A stretch of DNA of 64,000 nucleotides, from assembly GCA_035526765.1 (NCBI GenBank), contig DATLBS010000010.1, positions 62,001 to 126,000 on the forward strand, in the 5' to 3' direction. Below the pieces are notes generated by a model, which saw nothing but the letters and a program-made list of their open reading frames with translations, was not told the origin of the DNA and ran no database searches. The stretch comes from JAHFTW01 sp035526765. GTDB taxonomy: Archaea; Thermoplasmatota; E2; JACPAO01; JAHFTW01. Made by a program: the position numbers and the translations under genes. Below are positions 1-7,480 of this stretch, in pieces (within the stretch, counting starts at the first letter, position 1; the number at the start of each line of letters is the position of its first letter).

Positions 1-816
1 GTCTTCCGCGACACCCCCATCGCGGAGCTCCGTGAAGGCCTGCGCGGCATCCGCGTCACGGGGCGCATCCTCGAGGTCGCCCCGCGCCAGGTCACCGTCC
101 AGGGACAACCCAAGACCGTGTGGGGCGGCGCCATCGCCGACGCAAGCGGCAAGGTGGAGTTCTCGGCCTGGGCGGACCCCAAGCTGAGCCCCGGCCAGGC
201 CGTCACGATCGAGGGCGGCTACGTGCGCGCCTACCGGGGCGTCCCGCAGTTCACCTTCGACGCCGATGCCCGCATCACGCCGGCCGGCGCGGAGCTGCCT
301 GACGTGGCGGCCCTCGATGTCCGGGCCCCGACCCTCCTCAGGGACCTGCTGGCCCGTGGCGGCGGCTCCGACGTCCAGGTCGTCGCGACCCTGCTTGAGG
401 TCAAGGAGGGCTCCGGCCTCGTGCTGCGCTGCCCCACCCCTGGCTGCACGCGCGTGTTGGCGGCCGGCATCTGCCGCATCCACAACAAGGTCGACGGCGG
501 CGTGCCCGACATCCGCATCAAGGCGGTCCTCGACGACGGCACCGGCGCCGTCCAGCTGGTGGCCGGCCGCGAGCTGACCGAGCAGCTGCTGGGCAAGGAC
601 CTCGAGCGCTGCAAGAAGGAGGCCCAGGACGCCTTCCGGCCCGACCTCATCCGCGAGCAGCTGCGCGACCGCCTCACCTCCCGCGTCTTCGCGGTGCGCG
701 GCAACGCCCTCAGCGACGAGTACGGCATGACGTTCATCGCGCGCGCCATGAAGCCGCACGCCGACGACAAGGCGGCCACGGCGGCGGCGATCCTCGCCAA
801 GCTGGGAGGTGCCTGA
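1..816 (+). CDS. Replication protein A-like single-stranded DNA-binding protein, 5' end cut off by the window
   Basis: The frame is open from the first base, so the start lies outside the window; 271 codons are visible. OB-fold-like stretches (ITGR/VTGRILEV near the beginning, then GAIADASGKVEFSAW) are followed by a zinc-finger-like patch with Cys codons at 430, 445 and 472 and a His codon at 481 (C-x4-C-x8-C-x2-H). That arrangement is typical of the euryarchaeal RPA41/RPA1 group, which coats single-stranded DNA in replication and repair. The next gene is an RPA-associated protein, the usual partner of archaeal rpa genes, and the stop codon lies just before its start, so the two are surely co-transcribed. 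The family call is strong; the number of OB folds cannot be told because the N-terminus is missing. Confidence 0.88.
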   Translation, partial: VFRDTPIAELREGLRGIRVTGRILEVAPRQVTVQGQPKTVWGGAIADASGKVEFSAWADPKLSPGQAVTIEGGYVRAYRGVPQFTFDADARITPAGAELPDVAALDVRAPTLLRDLLARGGGSDVQVVATLLEVKEGSGLVLRCPTPGCTRVLAAGICRIHNKVDGGVPDIRIKAVLDDGTGAVQLVAGRELTEQLLGKDLERCKKEAQDAFRPDLIREQLRDRLTSRVFAVRGNALSDEYGMTFIARAMKPHADDKAATAAAILAKLGGA

Positions 817-817
817 C

Positions 818-1861
818 ATGGCGGCCACCCAGGGCAACTTCCTCCCCCCGCCGCCCGCCACCGACGGCAAACCCGCCGGCCGCGGCCTGCAGCGCGAGGT
901 CGCCCACCGCGCCTTCGCGGCTGAGTTCAACGGCAGCCGCCACGAGATCAAGGGCTCCGGCGAGAAGGACCCCTCCTTCATCGTGACCCCCCTCGGCGCG
1001 AAGGTCAACCGCGTCCACGTCGTGGGCGTCTGCACCGACGTCGAGACCGTGGGCGAGTCCGGCGAGGTCTGGCGCGCCCGCATCAGCGACCCCAGCGGCG
1101 TCTTCCACGTCTACGCCGGCAACTACCAGCCCGAGGCGGCCCTTGCCATCTCGCAGCTGGCCGGCAAGACCCCCACCTTCGTCGCGGTCACGGGCAAGGC
1201 GCGCACCTACGAGCCGGAGCCCGGCTCTGTCTTCGTGTCCATCCGTCCCGAGGCGGTCACCGTCGTCGACGAGGCCACCCGCGACCAGTGGCTGCTGGAC
1301 ACGGCCCGCCGCACCCAGGAGCGCCTCGAGGCGGTCGTCGCCGTGCGCGCCGAGCCGCAGTCGACCCTGGAGTCCCTCATGGCCCGCGGCATGGCAAGGC
1401 CCGTGGCGGAGAGCGCCCTCCTGTCGCTCCAGCACTACGGCCTCACCGACACGGAGCGGTACGCGCATGCCGTCAAGCAGTGCGTGCAGCCGCTGCTGCC
1501 TGGCGGCTCGGTGCCCGTCGTGCGGCTCGAGAAGCGCGAAGGCGCGTCCAGCCCCATGGGGACGGCGGACCGCTTCGGTGCGGCCCCCGCCCCGCAGCCC
1601 GAGGTGGCACCGGTGTGGCGCCCGCCCATGGCGGCCCCGAAGCCCGACGCGGCCGCGGAGGCGGCCACCGAGGCCCTGGACAACGCCGTCCTGGCCAACG
1701 TGCAGAAGCTCGAGGGCGCCAAGGGCGCACGCTGGGACGACATCCTGCAGGCCAGTGCGGTCGGCGGCATCACGGCGGAGGACGTCGAGGAGTCGCTCAA
1801 CCGCCTCATGGACAAGGGCCTCGTCTACGAGCCGACGCTGGGCATCCTCAAGACGACCTGA
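818..1861 (+). CDS. RPA-associated protein (COG3390 type)
   Basis: A 347-residue protein that starts one base after the rpa stop. GGGAGGT at 804-810 is a good Shine-Dalgarno seven bases before this ATG, which decides the start against a GTG at 809. The middle contains an OB-fold-like region (VNRVHVVGVCTDVET, then RARISDPSGVFHVYAG). The C-terminal part after a Pro/Ala-rich linker (about residues 245-285) looks like a small winged-helix or helical domain (DDILQASAVGGITAEDVEESL). In haloarchaea such rpap genes are partners of rpa and take part in DNA repair. The partner role is inferred from gene order and the OB-like region; a biochemical function is not evident from the sequence. Confidence 0.85.
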   Translation: MAATQGNFLPPPPATDGKPAGRGLQREVAHRAFAAEFNGSRHEIKGSGEKDPSFIVTPLGAKVNRVHVVGVCTDVETVGESGEVWRARISDPSGVFHVYAGNYQPEAALAISQLAGKTPTFVAVTGKARTYEPEPGSVFVSIRPEAVTVVDEATRDQWLLDTARRTQERLEAVVAVRAEPQSTLESLMARGMARPVAESALLSLQHYGLTDTERYAHAVKQCVQPLLPGGSVPVVRLEKREGASSPMGTADRFGAAPAPQPEVAPVWRPPMAAPKPDAAAEAATEALDNAVLANVQKLEGAKGARWDDILQASAVGGITAEDVEESLNRLMDKGLVYEPTLGILKTT

Positions 1862-1870
1862 GCCCACCCC

Positions 1871-1927
1871 GACGCAGAGGACACGGGGCACCGGAGGGTT
1901 CCTCCCTTTTCTCTGCGTCCTCTGCGG
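1871..1927. repeat. Short intergenic hairpin with degenerate tandem arms
   Basis: GACGCAGAGGACACGGGG (from 1871) can pair with CTCTGCGTCCTCTGCGG (ending 1927). Each arm is itself two imperfect copies of a roughly 8-10-base word. It lies between the convergent rpap and ZPR1 genes, so it could act as a bidirectional terminator. The same design with different words recurs elsewhere in this window. Confidence 0.6.
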
Positions 1928-1943
1928 AAGGGCTCGGGGCCAG

Positions 1944-2543
1944 TCAATCTTCCTTCGCCAGCTTGCCTTCGGGGTCGAACACCAGCATGCCGACCTTGAG
2001 CTCGCCTGCCTCCTCCGGCGGGATGGGCTCGACGATGGCGCCCTCGGCCAGGATGCGGGAGTTCCCGAACGGGTCCTCGAGCATCAGGGTCACGGGGGGC
2101 GCCTTGCCGTCGCGCATGAGGCCGAGGCGGTCCTGCAATTCCATGATGCGCTCCCGCATCTCCGGCTCCTCGGCGTCCCGTCCAAGCTGGTCCAGCACGC
2201 GCTCGATGCGCACGAGGACGCCCTCGACGTTGCTGATGAACGCCTCGGACGCCACACCGGGCTCGATGGTGACGCCGAGTTCGGGGATGCGGATGGTTCC
2301 GGAGCTGGAACGGACGACGCGCGCCATCATGTCGTCGCCAGTGGCCACCGTGTACTTGACGCGGGTCGGCTCGTGCACGTCCGTCAGCACGAAGTCGGTG
2401 TGCCGGTAGCCGCACGCCTCGCACTGCAGGAGGGTCTCCAGGGACTTCCCGAGGAAGGGGAGGTCGATCTCCTCCCCCGCGTAGTCCAGGCCGCGCCCGC
2501 CGCAGGCAGGGCAGATCGCCTCGTCGATGCGGGAGCGGACCAC
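1944..2543 (-). CDS. ZPR1-type zinc-finger protein
   Basis: A 199-residue protein with one ZPR1 domain. CPAC (Cys11, Cys14) and CEAC (Cys41, Cys44) form the C4 zinc finger, followed by the conserved RVKYTV...D.MARVVRSSSGTI...LG and LMLEDPFGNS patches. Eukaryotic ZPR1 has two such modules and binds elongation factor 1A; archaea have a single-module version whose role is not settled. The start is a GTG codon directly before the zinc finger; no ATG lies upstream in frame and no clear Shine-Dalgarno is present. It converges on rpap and is followed upstream by a repeat-filled gap. Confidence 0.9.
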   Translation of the reverse strand: MVRSRIDEAICPACGGRGLDYAGEEIDLPFLGKSLETLLQCEACGYRHTDFVLTDVHEPTRVKYTVATGDDMMARVVRSSSGTIRIPELGVTIEPGVASEAFISNVEGVLVRIERVLDQLGRDAEEPEMRERIMELQDRLGLMRDGKAPPVTLMLEDPFGNSRILAEGAIVEPIPPEEAGELKVGMLVFDPEGKLAKED

Positions 2544-2630
2544 GGGCTTCGCGAGATGATGGCTTACAAAAGAGTTGGGGGACGCTCCGCGACCGCCTGG
2601 ACCAGCGCTGGAATTTCGTCGCCTAGCAGA

Positions 2631-3192
2631 CCACAGATGTCACAGATAGGGAAAGGCGCTCCTCTTTCCTTGTCTCGAACCCACTGGTCGAAACTCCAAG
2701 TCCAGGACCCTGAATCGACCCATCGGTCGGTCGAAGCAAGATTCCCAGGACACCGGCACCTTGGACGGCGGCGCGTGGCACGGCCAGCACGGCCTGGGGT
2801 TCTTGCTGGACGACGCGATGGAATGGGCGCGCGCGAAGCGCGCCCGCCGCCGCTAGCCACGGCCACGGAGTACACGGAAACATCCCCAACAAGTCTCCAT
2901 GCTCTCCGTGGTTTCCGTGGCTAGTTGCGTGCCGTGCGCTCCGTGTACCGCAAGGGATCTTGCTGGTGCTCGACGCCCCACCGTCACATAGTGCTGGGCT
3001 GGAACTCGTCCAGAATTGAACGCGGAGCGCCCGGCAGCCAAGAACAATGTGAGGAACATTGTCCCTTGAGGGGCCGCAAGGCTCCTCGTGTCGCGTGTCG
3101 ACGGAGCGAGCCGTCGGAACCGAACGTGGCTCTGTGGAATTGGTGGTTCAGTTGGGCGCGGAACCCCAAACCTGTGGAATCTGTGGTTAGGG
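2631..3192. repeat. Composite intergenic repeat, copy R1 (best-preserved copy)
   Basis: This fills the 2544-3198 gap, which has no convincing gene. The outer arms are CCACAGATGTCACAGAT at 2631 and CTGTGGAATCTGTGGTTAG ending near 3190. Inside, in order: module N (about 2715-2832, CCCATCGGTCG through TTGGACGGCGGCGCGTGGCA to GATGGAATGGGCGCG), an inner hairpin (CCACGGAGTACACGGA at 2863 with TCCGTGGTTTCCGTGG ending 2920), and module M (2934-3039, GTGCGCTCCG through GTGCTCGACGCCCCACCG to AACGCGGAGCGCCC). N and M recur at 10969-11140, 18945-19110, 57211-57320 and 59331-59563. The shape suggests a non-autonomous mobile element or structured RNA; no protein is carried. Confidence 0.75.
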
Positions 3193-3198
3193 GCCGGA

Positions 3199-3579
3199 CT
3201 AGCGCGAGCCAGCGCCCTTGTTCTTGTGGCGGTCCACGCGGACGCCCGTGGGGCAGATGATGTAGAACTTGCCCCAGCCGGCGATGTCGCCGTTGATGTC
3301 CTGGGCCAGCTTCTTCAGATCGCCCGTGACGCGGCGCAGCACGATCTCGTCGTTGGCGATGGGGCTGAAGTCCAGCAGCACGAGGTTGCCCTGGTAGACC
3401 TGGTTGGCGAACTCCCGGAGGTCATCGTAGCGGCGGATCTCGCCGATGCGGACCGTCATGTTGGCGGTGCCGTCGAACAGCTCCATGCCCGCCGTGGCCT
3501 CCTCGAGGTCGATGTAGTCCTTGCCGCCGACCTGCTGCTTCGGGGCAGGCTTCGTTCCAAAGATAGACTTCAGGCCCAT
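3199..3579 (-). CDS. sepF: Archaeal SepF, FtsZ membrane anchor
   Basis: A 126-residue protein. The N-terminus MGLKSIFG is the expected amphipathic membrane-targeting stretch, followed by a short linker and a DUF552/SepF core (YIDLEE, then VRIGEIRRYDDLREFANQVYQG and LVLLDFSPIANDEIVLRRV, ending in YIICPTGVRV). In archaea that divide with FtsZ, SepF tethers the ring to the membrane. A TATA-like CTTTTATC on the minus strand (3615-3622) lies 36 bases before the ATG, giving a short or absent leader. Length and layout match the archaeal family. It is monocistronic as far as can be seen. Confidence 0.93.
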   Translation of the reverse strand: MGLKSIFGTKPAPKQQVGGKDYIDLEEATAGMELFDGTANMTVRIGEIRRYDDLREFANQVYQGNLVLLDFSPIANDEIVLRRVTGDLKKLAQDINGDIAGWGKFYIICPTGVRVDRHKNKGAGSR

Positions 3580-3897
3580 TTGTGCATCCCGGGGAGCCGG
3601 ACTTCCTTGCTCCAGATAAAAGTTGGCACTTTGCCCAGGAGGCTACCAGGAGGGACCGCAGTGGGCAAAACGTGCCCCTCCCAAGGAACCGGCAGGCCCA
3701 AGCGACCCTTTCCCAAAACGCAGGCCTGCTTTCTGTCTCGTGCTCGAGGGCGTTCGGTTCTGGCAGTCTCGGGGTAACAAGACCGGTGGGTCGATGGCGC
3801 TTCGAGGAAGGTGCCGCTCTCCCCGGACATCCCCGTCAAATGAGCGACTTCGGGCAGGATGCGCCTGGGGTCCGATCCCCGAACTGGACTTGCCTTG
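3580..3897. other. Intergenic gap with inverted repeats, no gene seen
   Basis: It holds the SepF promoter and two perfect inverted pairs: TTTGCCCA (3630-3637) with TGGGCAAA (3662-3669), and GCAGGCC (3692-3698) with GGCCTGC (3723-3729). A GGGG/CCCC stem-loop lies about 3866-3879, just beyond the 3' end of the PUA gene, and may be part of its terminator. I see no convincing coding frame. Confidence 0.5.
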
Positions 3898-4401
3898 CTA
3901 CTCCAGCAGCCACAGCTTGTCGCCCAGGTGGTGGATCGACTTCACGGCCTTCCCCTTGCCCCGCACCATCGCGGCCCCCGGCACGAGGGCCTGCCCCACG
4001 GCCAGCGGCTGCTTGTTCTTCTCGTCCCGGATCCAGCACCAGTCCCCCGGCTGCAGCGCCGGGTCCGCCTCCACGATGCCGGGCGCCATCACATCGGCGC
4101 CGTTGACCACGAACCGCACGGCGCCCATGTCCACCGTCACGAAGCGCGAAGTAGGTCTGTAGTGCAACAGCCCACGCACGGTCAGGAACGGCATCGCGGC
4201 CATGTCGCCCGCGGGCCACAGTCCGAAGAGCTTGTTGTCGACCACGATGAGGGAACGGTCGTTGAACTCCCCCGTCTCCACCGCCGCCTCATCCGCCCAA
4301 AGCTTGGCGCCCCCCAGGGCCTCCTCGATGCGCTCGCGCAACTCTCGTGTCTCCTTGGTGCGCAGCCGCGCGCGGCGGCGGATTCGGGGCTCCTCGGACA
4401 C
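3898..4401 (-). CDS. PUA-domain RNA-binding protein (MCT-1/Tma20-like, COG2016 type)
   Basis: A 167-residue protein. The N-terminal ~80 residues resemble the pre-PUA/DUF1947 domain (RRRARLRTKETRELRERIEEALG, then a region with LIVVDNKLFGLWP). The C-terminal half is a PUA fold: FVTVDMGAVRFVVNGADVMAPGIVEADPAL, then GDWCWIRDEKNKQPLAVG. Eukaryotic relatives (MCTS1, DENR partners) bind the small ribosomal subunit and act in translation re-initiation and ribosome recycling; the archaeal protein probably acts on ribosomes or tRNA. The start ATG agrees with the usual N-terminus. It lies on the minus strand just downstream of a lipoprotein gene. Confidence 0.88.
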   Translation of the reverse strand: MSEEPRIRRRARLRTKETRELRERIEEALGGAKLWADEAAVETGEFNDRSLIVVDNKLFGLWPAGDMAAMPFLTVRGLLHYRPTSRFVTVDMGAVRFVVNGADVMAPGIVEADPALQPGDWCWIRDEKNKQPLAVGQALVPGAAMVRGKGKAVKSIHHLGDKLWLLE

Positions 4402-4443
4402 GGGCGCGCCAAGGCCCTGCGGGTGATGAGGCGTGCGGTGCGC

Positions 4444-5496
4444 TCAGGAGGGGCAGGCGGCATTGGAGCCGCCACCGCCGCGGCCGCCGCCCGTGGCGGG
4501 TGCGGGCTTGCCGTCGGTGCACCAGTCGAGGCGCGGGGAGAAGGCAGCACCCCCCGAGAGGTGGAAGGTCACGGTGTACTTGCCCAACAATGGCAACGTG
4601 AGGTTGGCCTTGGGGGGAGCCGACCCGCTTCCTGGAGGGACGCTGGGTGTGGTCCCAACTGCCTCTAGTTTCGTCTCCTGCCCGTCCGGACCCTTCACAG
4701 TGACCGTCGCGGTGTTGGCGGCCCCCAGGGTCTGCGTCGTCACGGCGAGGAACAACCGGTCATGCGGAGCCTTGACCTCGAATTCCGCGGACCCGTCGGG
4801 TTGCGCTGCGTTCAGATTGGCTGTGACCCGGCCCTTTTCCTGAGGGTATTCGACGATACCATTGGAAGCGACCTCTACAGTGCCGTTCATGGCCCCTACG
4901 ATGGCGCGGTCGAGGACCTTCTCCGTCTGCAGGTCCTTGGTCAAGCGGATGTGCCAGACCGGGGATCCGTTGCGGGTGCCCATCTCAAGACTGACGCTCT
5001 GTGCTTCCAAAACGTGGCTCTCGAAAGTTGCATTGCTGTGTCGAGCCAGTTGCATCGCGTTGTCCGAGTCGATCTGCCAGTCAGGCAGAGCAAGTGCATC
5101 CCCAGAAAGCTTCGTCTGGTTGCGGTACAGCTCGTGTCCGGCCCCCTCCAGCACGAGGAGGAGGGCGTCCGGCCCGTTGCGGAACACGTAGCCCCAACTC
5201 GCCGCCCTGCCATCTCCCACGGCGGGATCGTCGGCATTCAGCAGCGCATTCAGCAGGGGTTGATCCTGCTCATCGGCCAGGTCCGCCCGCGCCTTCACGG
5301 CATCATGCACCTCCATGGCGAACACGGATGTCAACACGGACGCGCCATCCCATGCGTGTGCGATCTCGCGCGCCGCGCCCACGTTCTGCTTTGCCGTGAC
5401 CGGTGCGGAGGTGGATGCTCCGGAGAACGGCGTTGCGCAGCCCGAGAGCAGCAGGATGGCCAAGGAGACGGCGACGAAGCGCATGGGCCACGGCAT
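4444..5496 (-). CDS. Exported lipoprotein, function unknown
   Basis: A 350-residue protein with a lipoprotein signal (a hydrophobic stretch ending in LLLSGC, lipid-attachment Cys about residue 20). The mature part is mostly beta-like and rich in Thr, Asn and Asp, with LTLPLLGKYTVTFHLSG near the end suggesting an immunoglobulin-like or jelly-roll domain. It ends with a Gly-rich low-complexity tail and two Cys residues. Two start codons are possible: ATG at 5496 (with GGAGGAG just before it) or ATG at 5484; the second gives a cleaner signal peptide. No named family is recognised. It is probably anchored on the outer face of the membrane. Confidence 0.75.
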   Translation of the reverse strand: MPWPMRFVAVSLAILLLSGCATPFSGASTSAPVTAKQNVGAAREIAHAWDGASVLTSVFAMEVHDAVKARADLADEQDQPLLNALLNADDPAVGDGRAASWGYVFRNGPDALLLVLEGAGHELYRNQTKLSGDALALPDWQIDSDNAMQLARHSNATFESHVLEAQSVSLEMGTRNGSPVWHIRLTKDLQTEKVLDRAIVGAMNGTVEVASNGIVEYPQEKGRVTANLNAAQPDGSAEFEVKAPHDRLFLAVTTQTLGAANTATVTVKGPDGQETKLEAVGTTPSVPPGSGSAPPKANLTLPLLGKYTVTFHLSGGAAFSPRLDWCTDGKPAPATGGGRGGGGSNAACPS

Positions 5497-5647
5497 CGCC
5501 TCCTCCGCCTCATGAGCCTGACGGCTGCCGCGACGACCCCGACGGCCCCACTTCCAAACCTTCCAAACCCCGTGGCCACCCCCAAACCGTTATCTATCGC
5601 CCCTTTGTCGCGCGACCGTTCAGGCCCCCGTGGCCTGGTGAGTCTCA

Positions 5648-5812
5648 ATGGGAACCGGAACCCCGTCCATGAAGGGTGGCAAGCGCACCCACATCCGCTG
5701 CCGCCGCTGCGGCCGCCACGCCTACCATCTGCAGAAGAAGACCTGCTCCTCCTGCGGCTTCGGCCGGATGGCCAAGCTGCGCAGCTACAACTGGGCGAAG
5801 AAGCACCGCTAG
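5648..5812 (+). CDS. rpl37e: 50S ribosomal protein L37e
   Basis: A 54-residue protein. It has the L37e zinc ribbon, with CxxC at residues 18-21 and CxxC at 33-36, flanked by the conserved RTHIRCRRCGRHAYH and FGRMAKLRSYNWAKK segments. It binds 23S rRNA in the large subunit and is found only in archaea and eukaryotes, which fixes the domain of life here. In many archaea it follows an Lsm gene; none is present here. A TATA-like TTATCTA at 5590-5596 suggests transcription starts near 5620. A run of perfect hairpins follows the stop. Confidence 0.95.
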   Translation: MGTGTPSMKGGKRTHIRCRRCGRHAYHLQKKTCSSCGFGRMAKLRSYNWAKKHR

Positions 5813-5815
5813 CGC

Positions 5816-5890
5816 CGAAACGCTGCGTTTCGCCGCCGGCACTGGGGCCTTCCCGGCCCCAGACCCCTCGGGGGACGGAGCGGTCGCTCC
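5816..5890. terminator. Array of four perfect stem-loops after L37e
   Basis: In order: CGAAACG-CTG-CGTTTCG (5816-5832), CTGGGGCC-TTCCC-GGCCCCAG (5842-5862), CCCC-TC-GGGG (5864-5873) and GGAGCG-GT-CGCTCC (5877-5890). There is no T-run, so this is not a classic intrinsic terminator. It could stop transcription from both the L37e gene and the converging oxidoreductase gene, or protect the L37e mRNA 3' end. Confidence 0.45.
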
Positions 5891-6024
5891 GCCTTGACCG
5901 CGCTCACCGCGGGTCGGGCTCCTCCCTCTTCGCGGCTCGCCAGCTCGCCGTTCCTCAGGGCTCGCTTCGGGAGCTGCGCCCAGGCCTCATGGACGACGGG
6001 AGATGAGCCTCAGGATTCCTGCCA

Positions 6025-7197
6025 TCACTCGTGGGGCTTTTCAGCGTGCACGAGGCGAGGCACGCCGTGGGCAGGCCTGCGCATCTCCTGCTTGGTGGTG
6101 GGCCGGATGCCGCGCACGGGTGTGCCGATCCATTGGCGGCGGCCGGTGCGGATGGCGCGCTGGATGGCGTGGATGACCTCGACGTCGATCAGGCCCTCCT
6201 TGCCGCTGGGCTCGGGGTCCCTGCCCGAAAGGACGCAGTCGCTGAAGTGGATGAGTTCGGGCGCGACCTGGTCGACCTTGGGGAAGCTTCGCCTGCTGGT
6301 GCGGTCGCCGACCTTCACCTCGTGCTGGTTGCCGGCGGAGAACTCGTACGCCCTGTCGACGGTGAGGACGCCCTTGGTGCCAGCCACCGTGTAGGTCGCG
6401 ATGTCGGCGGCGCCGAAGCTGGCCGTGAACGTCGCCAGGCGGTCGCCCGGGAAGGTCAGGATGGCGCTGACCTGCTCCTCGATGCCGGCAAAGCGCGCAT
6501 CCGTGCCCGTCTCGCAATCGGCGACGACCGTGATGGGCTCCGCCTTGAACAGGTACCGCGCCGCGTTGATGCAGTAGATGCCGATGTCGTAGAGGGGCCC
6601 GCCCCCGTGCTTGGGGTCGGTGCGGATGTTGCCCTTCTTGACCTGCATCGTGAACGTGGAGGTGAAGAAGCGGGGCTCGCCGATGCGCCCTGAGTGCACG
6701 GTCTCGATGGCGGCGAGGTTGCCGGGCTCGAAGTGGAGGCGGTACCCCACCATCATGCGGACGTCGTGGCGGCGCGCGGCGGCGATCATCTTGCGGCACT
6801 CGTGCGGCGTGAGGGCCATCGGCTTCTCGGTGAGGACGTGGACGCCGGCGCGGGCGGCCTTCACGGCGAAGTCGCAGTGCTGGTCGTTGGGGAGGGCGAT
6901 GTAGACCGCGTCGACGAGGCCCTGCTCGAGGAACACCTCGTACTCGTCGTAGGAGAGAAGATGGCGGGCGCCGTACTTCTTGCCCAGCTGCTTCAGCTTC
7001 ACCTTGTCGTCGGAGACGAGGGCGACCAGATGCGAGTTCGGGGCGTTGGCGAAGGCGGGCAGGATGGCGGCCTGCGCGAAGTACCCCAGCCCCACGACAG
7101 CGTAGCGGACGGCCTTCTTCGAGGGGCGGCGCACGGTCCGGGGCACCTTCGCGTAGCGGGTCTTCGGGGCGGCGCGGACGGCGCGGCGGGCGGCCAT
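6025..7197 (-). CDS. Gfo/Idh/MocA family NAD(P)-dependent oxidoreductase
   Basis: A 390-residue protein. After a basic N-terminal extension of about 27 residues comes the dinucleotide-binding motif VVGLGYFAQAAILPAF, then YIALPNDQH and the family signature VLTEKPMALT, whose Lys is the usual catalytic residue. The second domain begins near GYRLHFEPGN and contains GGGPLYDIGIYCINAARYLF, typical of the C-terminal beta-sheet domain. The family oxidises or reduces sugar-type substrates such as glucose, inositol or UDP-sugars; the substrate cannot be read from the sequence. The neighbours do not point to a pathway. The 30-residue C-terminal tail beyond the family core is unusual but has no motif. Confidence 0.88.
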   Translation of the reverse strand: MAARRAVRAAPKTRYAKVPRTVRRPSKKAVRYAVVGLGYFAQAAILPAFANAPNSHLVALVSDDKVKLKQLGKKYGARHLLSYDEYEVFLEQGLVDAVYIALPNDQHCDFAVKAARAGVHVLTEKPMALTPHECRKMIAAARRHDVRMMVGYRLHFEPGNLAAIETVHSGRIGEPRFFTSTFTMQVKKGNIRTDPKHGGGPLYDIGIYCINAARYLFKAEPITVVADCETGTDARFAGIEEQVSAILTFPGDRLATFTASFGAADIATYTVAGTKGVLTVDRAYEFSAGNQHEVKVGDRTSRRSFPKVDQVAPELIHFSDCVLSGRDPEPSGKEGLIDVEVIHAIQRAIRTGRRQWIGTPVRGIRPTTKQEMRRPAHGVPRLVHAEKPHE

Positions 7198-7295
7198 GGA
7201 GGGACAAGGGCGCGCCTTGCTTGGCCCTGCCGTGTTCCTGACTTGTCAGGCATGGAAGGGTGGGGGACCGGCGGGGACAGCACTCCGCGACACCT

Positions 7296-7355
7296 CCTTG
7301 GATGACTTGGATTTCCCCAGAAGTCCTGAGAGAATCTGGGGAATCGGAGGATGCC
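7296..7355. repeat. Degenerate-arm hairpin next to the duplicated aguB tail
   Basis: TTGGATGACTTGGATT on the left can pair imperfectly with GAATCTGGGGAATCGGAGGATG on the right. It resembles the CATCCTCAGAT...ATCTGAGGAATCTGAGGAG elements at 41963-42205 and directly abuts the stop codon of the extra aguB tail copy at 7356. Confidence 0.5.
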
Positions 7356-7415
7356 TTAGTCCGCGTACCGGCGTGTCAGCCCTTCGTACGCATCGATGCG
7401 GCGGTCGCGGAAGAA
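7356..7415 (-). repeat. Second copy of the aguB 3' end
   Basis: Sixty bases match the last 60 bases of the aguB-like gene (7481-7540) at about 52 positions. It encodes RDRRIDAYEGLTRRYAD followed by TAA, against RDRRIDAYGGLTRRYAD followed by TAG in the gene. Apart from the Gly-to-Glu change, the differences are synonymous, including a swap of one stop codon for another. That pattern suggests the copy came from a diverged but functional homologue rather than from neutral decay of a local duplicate. The match ends at the stop codon. Confidence 0.8.
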
Positions 7416-7446
7416 GAACGGGGCAGCGCGCAGCGATGCCCCGTTC
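7416..7446. other. Perfect 10-bp stem-loop between the two aguB tails
   Basis: GAACGGGGCA (7416-7425) pairs perfectly with TGCCCCGTTC (7437-7446) around an 11-base loop. It lies in the spacer between the real aguB stop and the extra tail copy. It may be the aguB terminator or part of an inserted element. Confidence 0.6.
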
Positions 7447-7480
7447 CCGAGGCGGAGGCCGAGGAATCTTCCGCGGCCGC

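Noticed and set aside
3838..3897. tRNA-like segment with a T-arm-like GGGGTCCGATCCCC
   Set aside because: The loop lacks TTCRA, no acceptor stem of seven pairs forms at the right distance, and no anticodon arm is present. It is a plain stem-loop.
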